Of a DNA stretch of 64,000 nucleotides, positions 16,568 through 26,110 are shown piece after piece. The position numbers and the translations under genes were made by a program. Under the pieces are notes generated by a model that worked only from the letters and a program-made list of their open reading frames with translations, ran no database searches and was not told the DNA's origin. Each line of letters opens with the position of its first letter. Position 1 is the first letter of the stretch. The stretch is taken from the NCBI GenBank assembly GCA_017403955.1, contig JAFRDH010000020.1, forward strand, positions 62,001 to 126,000, written 5' to 3'. The stretch comes from Mogibacterium sp. GTDB taxonomy: Bacteria > Bacillota > Clostridia > Peptostreptococcales > Anaerovoracaceae.

Positions 16568-19500
16568 TTGACTACGAACGATAACGATAAAGTTAATGTG
16601 AATAAGGGTGTACGAGAGGTCACTGCGGACAGCCGCAATACCTCGCTGCATCGAGGAAGAACTAGGGTCAAGGACACACTTGACCTTGATTTTGATTTCG
16701 ATTTCAAGAAGAAGTCGGCAGAACCGGAAGTGAAGGCAGAAGAAGTGCCTGCACCGGAAGAACCTAAGGCTTCTGAGACTATTGTGCCGGAAGCTGTTAC
16801 TTCTGAGCCGGAACAGGCAGAACCGGAAAAAGCAACACCGGAAGAAGTTCCTGTAGAAACTGCTCCAACAGAGGAAACTCCTGAAGAACCGCCTGCACAA
16901 GTCGAACCTTCGCAGGAAAGCGAACCGGAAACAACAGCAGAACCGGAGCCGGAAACTGAAGCGGCTGATATTACGGAAAATGAAACCGGAACTGAGGCTG
17001 TATCCGAAGACACTTCCGACGATACCGATCCTGAGACCGATGACTACTTATATGAAGATGAAGAAGAGATCGTAGGCAGGAAGAAACGTTTCGCACTGGT
17101 TCCTGATTTCCTGCGTATCCCGGATGAAGATGAACTCGATGACTCAGATCTTGCGGATCTTGAAAAACTTCTCCAGCCGCCTCATCCGTTCTCGATCAAG
17201 AAAAAACGCAGTGCTGTAAGGGCTGCTTACCGGAATGCTCCGGATAGATCTGAAGGCGGCGAAGATGCCGCTGTAAGGACTGTTTCAGGAAAGGTGCCAT
17301 TAATGAAAGATAACAAATCTAAAGCAGTGGCCAGATCCAAATCCAAAACAGCTAAATCAGACGCTGCTGCATCAAACAAGTCCGGTACAGGCAGCAAGTC
17401 CGGAACTGATCAGAATAAGAATAATAACGATAAGAACAAGCAGACTGCTAACGGCAAAGGTTCTTCTTCCGGAGGAGGCGGCAACGGGAACAAGCCGGGC
17501 CAAGGCAAGAAGAAGAAAAAGAAACGAAAGAAAAGAAACAAACTCTGGATATTTGTTCGTTCGCTGGTCATCACATTTATCAGCCTGATAATCCTCGGCG
17601 GAATTGCCGGCGGAGCATATGCAGCTTATATAGTCAGCCATGCGGATACTATCCATCCGGACAGGATCTATGACACACTGGCAGTCAGCACATATATCTA
17701 CGATGACAAAGAAGTCCTCATAGATGAGATCTACTACAATGAGAACCGGCAGATCATCACTTACGAACAACTGCCGGAGAACCTCAAGAATGCTTTTATC
17801 GCGATAGAAGACAAGACATTCTGGACACACAAAGGCTTCAACTTCAGGCGAATCATAGGTGCTATTCTGGAAAGATTCCACGGAGGACGAATCAGCGGTA
17901 CGAGTACGATCACTCAGCAGCTTGCGAGAAACGTCTTCCTGCCGGAAGATAAGAGTGTCCGGTCTATCAAGCGTAAGATCATAGAGATGTACTACGCTTA
18001 CGAGATAGAGGAAGAGCTGAGCAAAGAAGATATCATCACTGCTTACCTCAACACTATCTATCTCGGATACGGATGCTACGGAGTCGATACCGCTGCAAGA
18101 AAGTACTTCTCCTGCAATGTCGAAGACCTGACACTTGAGCAATGTGCTGCACTTGCGGCGCTTCCGCAGGCACCGGGATCTTATGCTCTCATCGTTAATG
18201 AAGAAGGCGAGCATACTACCAAGATCAAGAAAGGCGTCTACGCTAACGACAACTCTGAGTCAAGAAGAAATCTCGTCCTTCAGCTCATGTACGATCAGGG
18301 CTATATCACTCAGGAAGAGAAAGATGCTGCAACCAAGCCGCTTATCGATTTCATCAATCCTGGCGGGATCAATTCAGCTTCGTCAACATCCGCATTCAAG
18401 GATTACCTGATCGAGACGGTCAAGAATGATCTGATGAGAACATATGACCTGAATGAAGAGCAGGCTATCAAGCTGATCTATACCAAGGGACTGAGAATAT
18501 ACTCGACTCTCGACAGTCAGGCACAGAAGGTCATCACCAAGCAGTTCAAGGATGACGCGAACTTCCCTAAGGCTAACAAGAAGAACGTCGAGCCTGAGGC
18601 TGCGATGGTCATTTCTGAGATAGGAACAGGAAAGATCAAAGCCATGGTCGGATCAAGGCATGCCGACGGACAGATGCTCTTTAACAGAGCTACAAATCCT
18701 CGTCAGCCGGGATCATCCATCAAGCCGCTGACTGTTTACTCAGCTGCTCTGCAGAAGTCCTATGAGTATCATAAGAAAGGTGAGAAGTTCAAATTCAAAG
18801 ACACCGGTTATGACCATCAGGGCACACGCGGATGGGGAGACTACATCACTGTTTCTTCGCTGGTCGTAGATGAGAAGATGAACGTAAACGGCAAGACCTG
18901 GCCGCTCAATGTTACAAGAACTTACTCAGGCGCCAACACGTTCAAGACTGCTATCCAGAAGTCGATCAATACCTGCGCTGTGAAGATCCTCGCACAGGTC
19001 ACCGTACCATACGCGATGGATACACTGCTGAGATACGGCGTCACTTCAGCGGTAGATGATACATCAAAGTCAGTTAACGACGTGAATTTCGCTGCTTTGG
19101 CGCTCGGTGCGATGTCCGAGGGCATCTCGCCGCTTGAGATGTCACTTGCTTATGCGACTTTCCCTAACGGCGGTGTCAGAAATACCGGAATATGCTACAC
19201 AAGAGTTGAAGACAACAATGGACGTACGATCCTTGAGTCCAAGTCAGAGAAGGTCAAGGTGCTCGACAAAGGTGTTGCTTATATCATGACAAACGTTCTC
19301 CAGAGCGTTGTAACAAACGGTATCGGTTATCCGGCCAAAGTTGACGGCATCAAGGTCGGCGGCAAGACCGGAACTACAGACAGCAGATACGACATCTGGT
19401 TCTGTGGATTTACACCTTCTTATTCTGCTGCCCTTTGGATCGGTACTGACGAGAACGTCCAGATGGATTCTTACTCCGAGAAAGCGGCTGCTCTGTGGGG

Positions 19501-19747
19501 CAAGATCATGGGCAAGGTCAAGAGAGCCCAGAACGGTTCGTATCCGGGAATGCCGAAGAATGTATTCAGGGCATGGAACGGTGAGTACTACACGGACGGA
19601 ACAGCACCTCCTGAGCCGGAACCGGAAGAAGAAGAGGAAGAAGGCGAAGCCGGCAAGGATGGCAAGGATGCCAAAGGCAAGACCAAAGCCGGCGCAGCTA
19701 CAGATGCTTCCAAGCCTGCAGGAAAAACTGATTCGAAAGGCAATTGA
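16568..19747 (+). CDS. Class A penicillin-binding protein (PBP1A-like) with long charged cytoplasmic tail
   Basis: A bifunctional wall synthase of 1059 residues: GT51 glycosyltransferase plus transpeptidase. Order: cytoplasmic tail (1-325), first Glu/Pro/Thr-rich and then Lys/Gly/Ser/Asn-rich, ending in a poly-lysine stretch; one membrane anchor (about 326-357); GT51 with AIEDKTFWTHKG (E414) and GTSTITQQLARN; transpeptidase with the serine of SSIK at 716, SIN at 799 and KTGT from 933; and a Glu/Gly/Lys-rich C-terminal tail. Relatives usually have short cytoplasmic tails. The TTG at 16568 is chosen for its AAGGAG site six bases upstream; a longer TTG start would run through the promoter. Confidence 0.94.
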   Translation: MTTNDNDKVNVNKGVREVTADSRNTSLHRGRTRVKDTLDLDFDFDFKKKSAEPEVKAEEVPAPEEPKASETIVPEAVTSEPEQAEPEKATPEEVPVETAPTEETPEEPPAQVEPSQESEPETTAEPEPETEAADITENETGTEAVSEDTSDDTDPETDDYLYEDEEEIVGRKKRFALVPDFLRIPDEDELDDSDLADLEKLLQPPHPFSIKKKRSAVRAAYRNAPDRSEGGEDAAVRTVSGKVPLMKDNKSKAVARSKSKTAKSDAAASNKSGTGSKSGTDQNKNNNDKNKQTANGKGSSSGGGGNGNKPGQGKKKKKKRKKRNKLWIFVRSLVITFISLIILGGIAGGAYAAYIVSHADTIHPDRIYDTLAVSTYIYDDKEVLIDEIYYNENRQIITYEQLPENLKNAFIAIEDKTFWTHKGFNFRRIIGAILERFHGGRISGTSTITQQLARNVFLPEDKSVRSIKRKIIEMYYAYEIEEELSKEDIITAYLNTIYLGYGCYGVDTAARKYFSCNVEDLTLEQCAALAALPQAPGSYALIVNEEGEHTTKIKKGVYANDNSESRRNLVLQLMYDQGYITQEEKDAATKPLIDFINPGGINSASSTSAFKDYLIETVKNDLMRTYDLNEEQAIKLIYTKGLRIYSTLDSQAQKVITKQFKDDANFPKANKKNVEPEAAMVISEIGTGKIKAMVGSRHADGQMLFNRATNPRQPGSSIKPLTVYSAALQKSYEYHKKGEKFKFKDTGYDHQGTRGWGDYITVSSLVVDEKMNVNGKTWPLNVTRTYSGANTFKTAIQKSINTCAVKILAQVTVPYAMDTLLRYGVTSAVDDTSKSVNDVNFAALALGAMSEGISPLEMSLAYATFPNGGVRNTGICYTRVEDNNGRTILESKSEKVKVLDKGVAYIMTNVLQSVVTNGIGYPAKVDGIKVGGKTGTTDSRYDIWFCGFTPSYSAALWIGTDENVQMDSYSEKAAALWGKIMGKVKRAQNGSYPGMPKNVFRAWNGEYYTDGTAPPEPEPEEEEEEGEAGKDGKDAKGKTKAGAATDASKPAGKTDSKGN

Positions 19748-19768
19748 CGGGCTGATTCAATAAAAGCC

Positions 19769-19797
19769 TTGCAATTTACAAGTTTTAGTGGTATAAA
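19769..19797 (+). promoter_or_regulatory. Promoter of rimP-nusA operon
   Basis: TTGCAA (19769-19774) and TATAAA (19792-19797) are separated by 17 bases, with a TG extension upstream of the -10. Transcription would start near 19804 and immediately enter a strong hairpin. Confidence 0.7.
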
Positions 19798-19817
19798 CAT
19801 ACAGTAAGTTATAACTA

Positions 19818-19864
19818 CGAAAGAGTGGGGCATCCCACTCTTTCGCTTGTGTATGGCGTTTTTT
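19818..19864 (+). promoter_or_regulatory. Leader hairpin with T tract before rimP
   Basis: A perfect 12-bp stem (CGAAAGAGTGGG with CCCACTCTTTCG) with loop GCAT ends at 19845; 13 bases later comes T6 (19859-19864). It could end the PBP transcript, but since the promoter lies upstream of it, it is also in the 5' leader of the nusA operon, where it could attenuate or stabilise. The gap before the T tract is longer than in a standard terminator. Confidence 0.6.
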
Positions 19865-19886
19865 GAGAAAAAACAGCGGAGCGATA

Positions 19887-20363
19887 ATGAACAAAAATGA
19901 CATTCCTGCTAAGGTTACCGGCATACTTGACGAATACCTTGCAGACAAGGAATTAGAGATCTACAGGATCGTCTACAAGAAGGAAGGCCCAGACTGGGTG
20001 CTCAGAGTTTTCCTCGACAAGACTATGGATGCTGAGAACGAATATGTCAGCATAGAGGAATGTGAAGACGTAACAAGATTCCTCTCGGATAAGCTCGATG
20101 AAATGGATTTCATAGACAGAGCTTACAACCTCGAGGTCAGCTCACCGGGGCTTGACCGCGAACTGATTCGCGAAACGGATTACGTCAGATTTGCCGGCAG
20201 ACAGGTCGAAGTAAAGACCTACGAGCCGATCAATGGCAGGAAATATATAGAAGGTATTCTGGCAGGTAGAGACGGAGACATCGTTAAGATCGATGCTGAC
20301 GGACAGATGCTGGAGATACCGGTACAGAAGATTTCAAAGATAAATTTAGCAGTAGTATTCTAA
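19887..20363 (+). CDS. rimP: Ribosome maturation factor RimP
   Basis: RimP assists late 30S subunit assembly. The 158-residue protein has the N-terminal alpha/beta domain with VSIEECEDVTRFLSDKLDE, the conserved LEVSSPGLDRELI hinge, and the C-terminal Sm-like barrel (GRKYIEGILAG to IPVQKISKINLAVVF). The ATG at 19887, after GCGGAGCG, is preferred over an in-frame start 24 bases upstream. It is the first gene of the conserved rimP-nusA-rnpM-infB-rbfA operon. Confidence 0.95.
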   Translation: MNKNDIPAKVTGILDEYLADKELEIYRIVYKKEGPDWVLRVFLDKTMDAENEYVSIEECEDVTRFLSDKLDEMDFIDRAYNLEVSSPGLDRELIRETDYVRFAGRQVEVKTYEPINGRKYIEGILAGRDGDIVKIDADGQMLEIPVQKISKINLAVVF

Positions 20364-20371
20364 GGGAGGAA

Positions 20372-21499
20372 ATGATGAACAAAGAGTTTCTGGATGCATT
20401 TGCAGAGCTGAAGAAAGAAAAGAATCTGTCTGATGAGGAGATCATCGGAGCAATCAAGGATTCTATAGAAAATGCATATAAGAAGAACTATGGCTCATCC
20501 AATGTAAGAGTTGAAGTTGACATGGAGACCGGCGATGTAACCGTTCTGATGGGAATGGAAGTCGTTGAAGAAGTAGAAGATGATCTGACTCAGATCTCGC
20601 TTGAAGAAGCAAGAGAGATCTATGAAGAGTATGAGATTGGTGATGTTGTTGAATTCCAGATCGATCCGAAGGACTTCAACCGTATCGCAGCTCAGGGCGC
20701 TAAGCAGGTCTTCGTACAGAAGAACAAAGAAGCAGAGAGACTCAATTCGTATAACGAGTTCATCAGCAAGAAAGGCCAGATCGTTACCGGTAAGGTCGAG
20801 AGAATCAATAACGGAACAATGCTCATCTCACTCGGCAGAACAGAAGGAAGAGTTCCTACATCTGAACAGGTCAAAACAGAATCCTTCAAACCGGGTGACA
20901 GAATCAAGGTTTACGTTATGGACGTTAAGAAGGATAATAAGGGCCCTCAGGTCCTGCTCTCAAGATCACATCCTGGTCTTGTAAGAGGACTCTTTGAGCT
21001 CGAGATCCCTGAGATCGCTGACGGAACAGTAGAGATCAAGGGAATTGCAAGAGAAGCAGGTTCCCGTACCAAGATCGCTGTTTATTCCAAGGACGAGAGT
21101 GTAGATCCTGTTGGAGCATGCGTCGGCAACCGTGGAGTCAGAGTCCAGAATATTACTGACGAGCTCTTCGGAGAGAAAATCGATATCATCGTATGGGATG
21201 ATGATCCTGCTGTACTTATCAGCAACGTTCTCAGACCGGCTGTCGTTGAGGGTGTATATATCAACGAAGAAGAAAAATCTGCAACAGCAGTTGTTCCTGA
21301 ACAGCAGCTCTCACTCGCTATCGGTAGAGAAGGACAGAACGTAAGACTTGCTGCAAGAGTAAGTAACTGGAAGATCGATATCAAGAGCAATGATCAGCTC
21401 AGAGAAATGGGATTCGCATTTGACGAATACGAAGATGCTGATGATATAGAAAAGGATCAGACTATTGAGGAGACATCAGACGACAGAGCCGATGCGTAG
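20372..21499 (+). CDS. nusA: Transcription termination/antitermination factor NusA
   Basis: NusA binds RNA polymerase and modulates pausing, termination and antitermination. The 375 residues hold the N-terminal polymerase-binding domain (1-130), an S1 domain (GQIVTGKVERINNGTMLISL), KH1 (with the DPVGACVGNRGVRVQ loop) and KH2 (LAIGREGQNVRLAARVSNW), and a short acidic C-terminal tail without the AR repeats of proteobacterial NusA. GGGAGG precedes the ATG. Its last 35 bases overlap the rnpM start, implying coupled translation. Confidence 0.97.
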   Translation: MMNKEFLDAFAELKKEKNLSDEEIIGAIKDSIENAYKKNYGSSNVRVEVDMETGDVTVLMGMEVVEEVEDDLTQISLEEAREIYEEYEIGDVVEFQIDPKDFNRIAAQGAKQVFVQKNKEAERLNSYNEFISKKGQIVTGKVERINNGTMLISLGRTEGRVPTSEQVKTESFKPGDRIKVYVMDVKKDNKGPQVLLSRSHPGLVRGLFELEIPEIADGTVEIKGIAREAGSRTKIAVYSKDESVDPVGACVGNRGVRVQNITDELFGEKIDIIVWDDDPAVLISNVLRPAVVEGVYINEEEKSATAVVPEQQLSLAIGREGQNVRLAARVSNWKIDIKSNDQLREMGFAFDEYEDADDIEKDQTIEETSDDRADA

Positions 21500-21737
21500 A
21501 TGCATCAGCTGCAGACAGTCAAAGCCACAGAGCGAACTCATGAGATTCACTGTTAAGGGCGCAGAAATCTCAGCAGATACAGATGGCCGGAGCCCGGGAA
21601 GAGGATATTATCTGTGCAGAGATGAAGAATGCATCAAGACATCCTTTCGCAAGAAGGCCTGGAACCGTATTTTAAAATGTAACGTAGATAATGAAATGAT
21701 TCAGAGGGCTATCGATGAAGCTCTCGCCAGCAATTAA
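21465..21737 (+). CDS. rnpM: RnpM (YlxR), RNA-binding modulator of RNase P
   Basis: A 90-residue DUF448/YlxR protein; the Bacillus homologue has been reported to bind and modulate RNase P. Key motifs are MRRCISCRQSKPQSELMRF, with two cysteines, and GRSPGRGYYLC. The TTG at 21465 is chosen since AAAGGA lies eight bases upstream and the family begins several residues before the first cysteine motif; an ATG at 21492 is the alternative. In most Firmicutes a second small gene, ylxQ (L7Ae-like), stands between this gene and infB; here infB follows after 11 bases and ylxQ is missing. Confidence 0.92.
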   Translation: MRRHQTTEPMRRCISCRQSKPQSELMRFTVKGAEISADTDGRSPGRGYYLCRDEECIKTSFRKKAWNRILKCNVDNEMIQRAIDEALASN

Positions 21738-21748
21738 GGAGGATATGA

Positions 21749-24724
21749 ATGTCAAAGAAAGTCAGCGAACTTATCAAAGAACTTGACATCACATTACAGG
21801 AACTCAAGGATTACACATCGAAAATGGGTATCATCATCAACAGCGCCAAAGACAGCGTTGAAGATTTTGATGCAAACAGGATCGTCAGCACGATCAACCT
21901 TATGAAGGGCAATTCCTCCGGTGCCAAATCCGGAAGTAATAAGCCTAAGATCAAGGCTACTCCTGTAATCAACAAGGATGCTGTCAAGTCCAGACCTAAC
22001 ATGGGTAAACCTGTTATTCCTAAGAAGCCGGTAGCTCCTGAAACAACAGGCACCAAGGAAACTGCACCAGAAGAACAACCTGCTAAGGCTGAAGAGAAGC
22101 AGCCTGAAGTTGAAGTTACAAAGAAGGCTGCAGAAGAAGCTCCTGAGAAGAAAGCTGTTCCTGCGGAAGAGGCAGTAAAAGCCCCTGAGGTAAAAGAAGA
22201 GCCTAAGGCAGAGAAGGCGGAAGAGCCTAAGACAGAGCCAAAAGAGCAGCCTGAAGAAAAGCCTGAAAAGGCGCCTTCAGAAAAACCGGAAAAGGCTCCT
22301 CAGAAGGTTGAAGAGCCTAAGGCAGAGCCAAAAGAAGAACCTAAAGAAGAGCCTAAAGAAGAGCCTGAAGAGGAGTATGTGAATGCTCCTAACAAGCCAA
22401 TGCGCTTCAAAAAGATTTCTGACGCTGCTACTGAGAAGAAGAAAGCTGAAGAACTCAAAAAGCGTCAGCAGGAGAGAAAGGCTAAGATCCAGGAAGGCAA
22501 CGCTAAGGATAAAGAAAAGGAAAAGAACTCCAGATCCGGTAAGGAATCAAGAGATTCCAAGGATAACAGAGATAAGGACTCCAGAGATCGTAAGTCTGCT
22601 AAGTCAAAAGACGATAGACGCGATCAGAAGTCCGGCGGCAAGGGCAGGAATCAGGAACGCGCACAGGGTTCTCAGGAAGGCGATAACCGCAGATCCGGTC
22701 AGAACAAAAATGCGTCACGTGATACAGCAGCTGCTGCATCGGCACCTTCAAGAGATGCTAAGTCCGGTGGTAAGGGAAAGAGCAAGAAGTTCTTCGACAA
22801 CAAGGACAAAGACAAACAGTCAAGATTTGACAGACGTGAAGATGGTCCGAGCGGACGCCGCAGCAATACCAACAACATCTATGACGAAAGAGCTCTTGAA
22901 AAGCAGGAACGTCATAAGAGAAAATACAAGACCAAGCAGGTTGAAGAGCCTACTGTTGAGGAACTTCTCCCTGAAGGCACTATCGCTGTAACTGCTCCGA
23001 TCACAGTAGCAGGTCTCAGTGAACAGGCTGATGTCAGCGTAAGCAAGATCATCATGTCGATGATGCAGATGGGCGTAATGGCCACCATCAACCAGTCACT
23101 CGACAAGGATGCGATCGAGATGCTTGCTGACGATCTCGGTCTTGATATCGTTGTTACAGAAGAAGAAGCAGATATAGAAGAACCTGGCATCGATACACAT
23201 GAAGACTCAGAGAACGAGCTTCAGCCACGTCCTCCTATCATCACAGTTATGGGTCACGTCGACCATGGTAAAACATCACTGCTCGACGCTATCCGTAATA
23301 CTAACGTAACAGCAGGAGAATCCGGCGGTATCACACAGCACATCGGTGCTTCCGAAGTTGAGATCAACGGCAAAAAGATCGTATTCCTCGATACTCCGGG
23401 ACACGAAGCTTTCACAACTATGCGTGCGAGAGGTGCACAGGTCACAGATATCGCAGTACTCGTTGTAGCTGCTGACGATGGTGTAATGCCTCAGACAGTA
23501 GAGTCCATCAGCCATGCTAAGGCTGCAGGTGTTCCAATCATTGTTGCTATCAACAAGATGGACAAGCCAGGCGCTAATCCTGACAGAGTCAAGCAGGAAC
23601 TGACCGAGCACGGTGTTCTTGTAGAAGACTGGGGCGGAGACGTAATTTCCGTACCTGTATCAGCTAAGAAGGGACAGGGAATCACTGATCTCCTCGAGAT
23701 GATCCTTCTGCAGGCGGAAGTCCTCGAACTCAAAGCTAATCCGGACAGACTCGCTATGGGTACTGTTATCGAAGCAAGACTTGATAAAGCAAAAGGTCCG
23801 GTTGCTACACTCCTTGTAAGCAACGGAACACTTAAGTCAGGTCAGAGCGTCGTAGCAGGAACAACATCCGGTAAGATCAGAGTAATGACAGACTTCAAGG
23901 GCAAGCCGATCCGCAAAGCCGGTCCGGCTACCGCTGTCGAGATCCTCGGCCTTTCAGATGTACCGGCAGCAGGTGATGCTTTCAACGTTGTAAGAGATGA
24001 CAAGACAGCCAGAGAGATCGCTGCTAACCGTAAGGAGAAGATGAGAGAAGAAGTACTTGCCAAGAACGCAAGCATGACTCTCGACAAGCTCTTCTCACAG
24101 ATCCAGGAAGGCGAAGCTAAGGAGCTCAACCTCATCGTCAAGGCAGACGTACAGGGTTCAGTCGGAGCTATCATCACATCACTTGAGAAACTCGAAACAC
24201 CTGAGGTCAAGATCAATGTCGTACACTCAGGCGTAGGAACGATCAACGAATCCGACGTAATGCTTGCTGAAACATCCAATGCGATCATCATCGGATTTAA
24301 CGTAAGACCTACTACTGCAGTTACCAACCAGGCTGCTAACGCTGAGGTCGAGATCAGACTCTACAGAGTCATCTACGATATCATCGATGAGATCCAGGAT
24401 GCTATGAAGGGTATGCTTGATCCTGAATATAAGGAAGAAGTCCTCGGTAAAGCAGAAGTCAGGAACACATTCAAAGTACCTAATGTCGGCGTAGTAGCAG
24501 GCTGCTATGTAACAGAAGGTATCGTTAAGAGAAACGCTCAGATCAGACTCGTCAGAGATGGTATCGTCATCCACGAAGGCGTTATTTCATCACTGAAGAG
24601 ATTCAAGGACGATGCAAGAGAAGTTGCTCAGGGTTATGAGTGCGGACTTGGAATCGAGAAGTATAACGATGTCAAGCCGGGCGATGTTATTGAGTGCTTC
24701 AACATGGTTGAGATCAAGAGATAG
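21749..24724 (+). CDS. infB: Translation initiation factor IF-2
   Basis: IF-2 is the GTPase that places initiator tRNA on the ribosome. The protein has 991 residues. After a short folded N-terminal piece ([20 protein letters not shown]), residues about 50-400 are a low-complexity Pro/Glu/Lys, then Arg/Asp/Lys/Ser-rich region. The IF2 N2 domain follows, then the G domain with GHVDHGKTS (from residue 502), DTPGHE and NKMD, and the two C-terminal domains. The pre-G region of about 500 residues is long for a Firmicute. AAGGAGG precedes the ATG. Confidence 0.97.
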   Translation: MSKKVSELIKELDITLQELKDYTSKMGIIINSAKDSVEDFDANRIVSTINLMKGNSSGAKSGSNKPKIKATPVINKDAVKSRPNMGKPVIPKKPVAPETTGTKETAPEEQPAKAEEKQPEVEVTKKAAEEAPEKKAVPAEEAVKAPEVKEEPKAEKAEEPKTEPKEQPEEKPEKAPSEKPEKAPQKVEEPKAEPKEEPKEEPKEEPEEEYVNAPNKPMRFKKISDAATEKKKAEELKKRQQERKAKIQEGNAKDKEKEKNSRSGKESRDSKDNRDKDSRDRKSAKSKDDRRDQKSGGKGRNQERAQGSQEGDNRRSGQNKNASRDTAAAASAPSRDAKSGGKGKSKKFFDNKDKDKQSRFDRREDGPSGRRSNTNNIYDERALEKQERHKRKYKTKQVEEPTVEELLPEGTIAVTAPITVAGLSEQADVSVSKIIMSMMQMGVMATINQSLDKDAIEMLADDLGLDIVVTEEEADIEEPGIDTHEDSENELQPRPPIITVMGHVDHGKTSLLDAIRNTNVTAGESGGITQHIGASEVEINGKKIVFLDTPGHEAFTTMRARGAQVTDIAVLVVAADDGVMPQTVESISHAKAAGVPIIVAINKMDKPGANPDRVKQELTEHGVLVEDWGGDVISVPVSAKKGQGITDLLEMILLQAEVLELKANPDRLAMGTVIEARLDKAKGPVATLLVSNGTLKSGQSVVAGTTSGKIRVMTDFKGKPIRKAGPATAVEILGLSDVPAAGDAFNVVRDDKTAREIAANRKEKMREEVLAKNASMTLDKLFSQIQEGEAKELNLIVKADVQGSVGAIITSLEKLETPEVKINVVHSGVGTINESDVMLAETSNAIIIGFNVRPTTAVTNQAANAEVEIRLYRVIYDIIDEIQDAMKGMLDPEYKEEVLGKAEVRNTFKVPNVGVVAGCYVTEGIVKRNAQIRLVRDGIVIHEGVISSLKRFKDDAREVAQGYECGLGIEKYNDVKPGDVIECFNMVEIKR
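22328..22375 (+). repeat. Tandem 12-bp repeat encoding PKEE units in infB
   Basis: Four consecutive 12-base units encode [12 protein letters not shown] and PEEE within the disordered IF-2 region. Similar EEPKAEP units lie just upstream. The repeats stay in frame, so copy changes would alter only linker length. Confidence 0.8.
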
Positions 24725-24746
24725 TAATTAATAACAGGATAATATT

Positions 24747-25112
24747 ATGGCAAAACACAGACAGGGCAGGCTCAGTGAAGAGATCAAGAAGAGTATCAGT
24801 GCTTTCCTGATCAACGGAGCCAAAGACCCGAGACTTACATCGAGAATAATAAGCATTACGGGTGTAGACGTCACAAGAGACGGCAGCTATGCAACAGTAT
24901 ATGTTTCACCGGTTTGTCTGTCTGATGAGAACAAAGAAGAAGTTTATGCTGAAGTACTTGAGGGCTTCAACAGCGCAAAAGGAGCCCTCAGGAGTCAGGT
25001 TTCGAGAGATATCAAGCTCAGATATACTCCTGAGCTTATTTTCAAGCTTGACTCGTCGATGGATTACGGAAGACACATAGACTCGATACTTGACACACTG
25101 GACATACAATAA
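24747..25112 (+). CDS. rbfA: Ribosome-binding factor A
   Basis: RbfA is a KH-fold assembly factor for the 30S subunit, acting on the 5' end of 16S rRNA. The 121-residue protein has the usual opening HRQGRLSEEIKKSIS, the KDPRL motif, ITGVDVTRDGSYATVYVS, and ends with LKYTPELIFKLDSSMDYG-type sequence (here LRYTPELIFKLD). It follows infB by 22 bases in the standard order. Confidence 0.96.
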   Translation: MAKHRQGRLSEEIKKSISAFLINGAKDPRLTSRIISITGVDVTRDGSYATVYVSPVCLSDENKEEVYAEVLEGFNSAKGALRSQVSRDIKLRYTPELIFKLDSSMDYGRHIDSILDTLDIQ

Positions 25113-25127
25113 GAACTGAGGCCGCAA

Positions 25128-26096
25128 TTGAACGACACTATAAGAAGCATAGCAACAATAATGAGTGACCTTGACGGCATTCTTTTATTCCCGCATGTCA
25201 ATATGGATGGCGATGCGCTTGGATCTGCCTCCGCGCTTTGTCTTGCGCTCAGAAGCCTCGGCAAAAAGGCATATGTCATGATAAGTGAACCTGTGCCGAA
25301 AAATCTGGATTTCCTCGAATGCGGATGCTGCATCACAGATGACAGTATTCTGGAAGATGTACAGCTTTCACTGCAGCTTGACTGTAATGGTCTCAGAAGG
25401 ATCCCCGGCAGGGAAACCGCCTGGGAGAGAGGCAGACTCAAAGGCTGTATCGATCATCACGCAACGACATCCAAGGACATCAGATATGATTTCACAAGAA
25501 TAGAGCCTAAATCAGCTGCTACCGGTGAGATCATCTACAGGCTCATCAAAGATCTCGGAGCTGAGATCACACTGGATATCGCAAATTGTATTTTTGCAGC
25601 AATAACTACAGATACCGGCAATTTCCAGCATACCAATACTACAAGCAGATCGCATGAGATCGTAGGCCACCTCTACAAGGTCGAAGGCTTCAATTCCAAA
25701 GTCATCAGTGCGCTCATATATGATCGCAGATCTAAGGAAGCACTCATGCTTGAGAGTGCGGTGCTGGGCTCGCTTGACTTCTATGCTGATGGCAAGCTCG
25801 CTGTCGGCAAGGTCACACAGGCACTTCTTGAAGAATACGGATGCACCATGGATGAAGCCGAAGGGATCATTCAGAGGATCATGAGTATTGACGGAGTCGA
25901 AGCAGGCTGCCTTTTCAAAGAGTCTGCGAATAATGTAAGAGCCAGCCTGAGAGGCAGGACTTACGCAAATATGGAGAAAGCAGCTGCTAAATTCGGAGGC
26001 GGCGGACATGTACTCGCTGCGGGTTGTTCTTTCAATCTTCCGATAGAAGAAGCTGAGAAACTGCTCATCCCTGAGCTGATCGAAGCTGTTTCTTAA
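25128..26096 (+). CDS. nrnA: DHH-family oligoribonuclease / pAp phosphatase NrnA
   Basis: NrnA degrades short RNAs to mononucleotides and in Bacillus also dephosphorylates pAp. The 322-residue protein has the DHH catalytic motifs in order: NMDGDALGSA, the LDCN segment, DHHAT, and DTGNFQ; the C-terminal DHHA1 domain ends with GGGGHVLAAGCSF. The TTG at 25128 is used as start, after a TGAGG site, since it places the first motif about 25 residues in, as in relatives. It lies between rbfA and truB, its usual place in Clostridia. Confidence 0.94.
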   Translation: MNDTIRSIATIMSDLDGILLFPHVNMDGDALGSASALCLALRSLGKKAYVMISEPVPKNLDFLECGCCITDDSILEDVQLSLQLDCNGLRRIPGRETAWERGRLKGCIDHHATTSKDIRYDFTRIEPKSAATGEIIYRLIKDLGAEITLDIANCIFAAITTDTGNFQHTNTTSRSHEIVGHLYKVEGFNSKVISALIYDRRSKEALMLESAVLGSLDFYADGKLAVGKVTQALLEEYGCTMDEAEGIIQRIMSIDGVEAGCLFKESANNVRASLRGRTYANMEKAAAKFGGGGHVLAAGCSFNLPIEEAEKLLIPELIEAVS

Positions 26097-26110
26097 GGCG
26101 GCTATATAAT

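Noticed and set aside
22328..22375. CRISPR-like or non-coding tandem repeat
   Set aside because: The 12-bp units are in frame inside infB and encode PKEE; there are no spacers.
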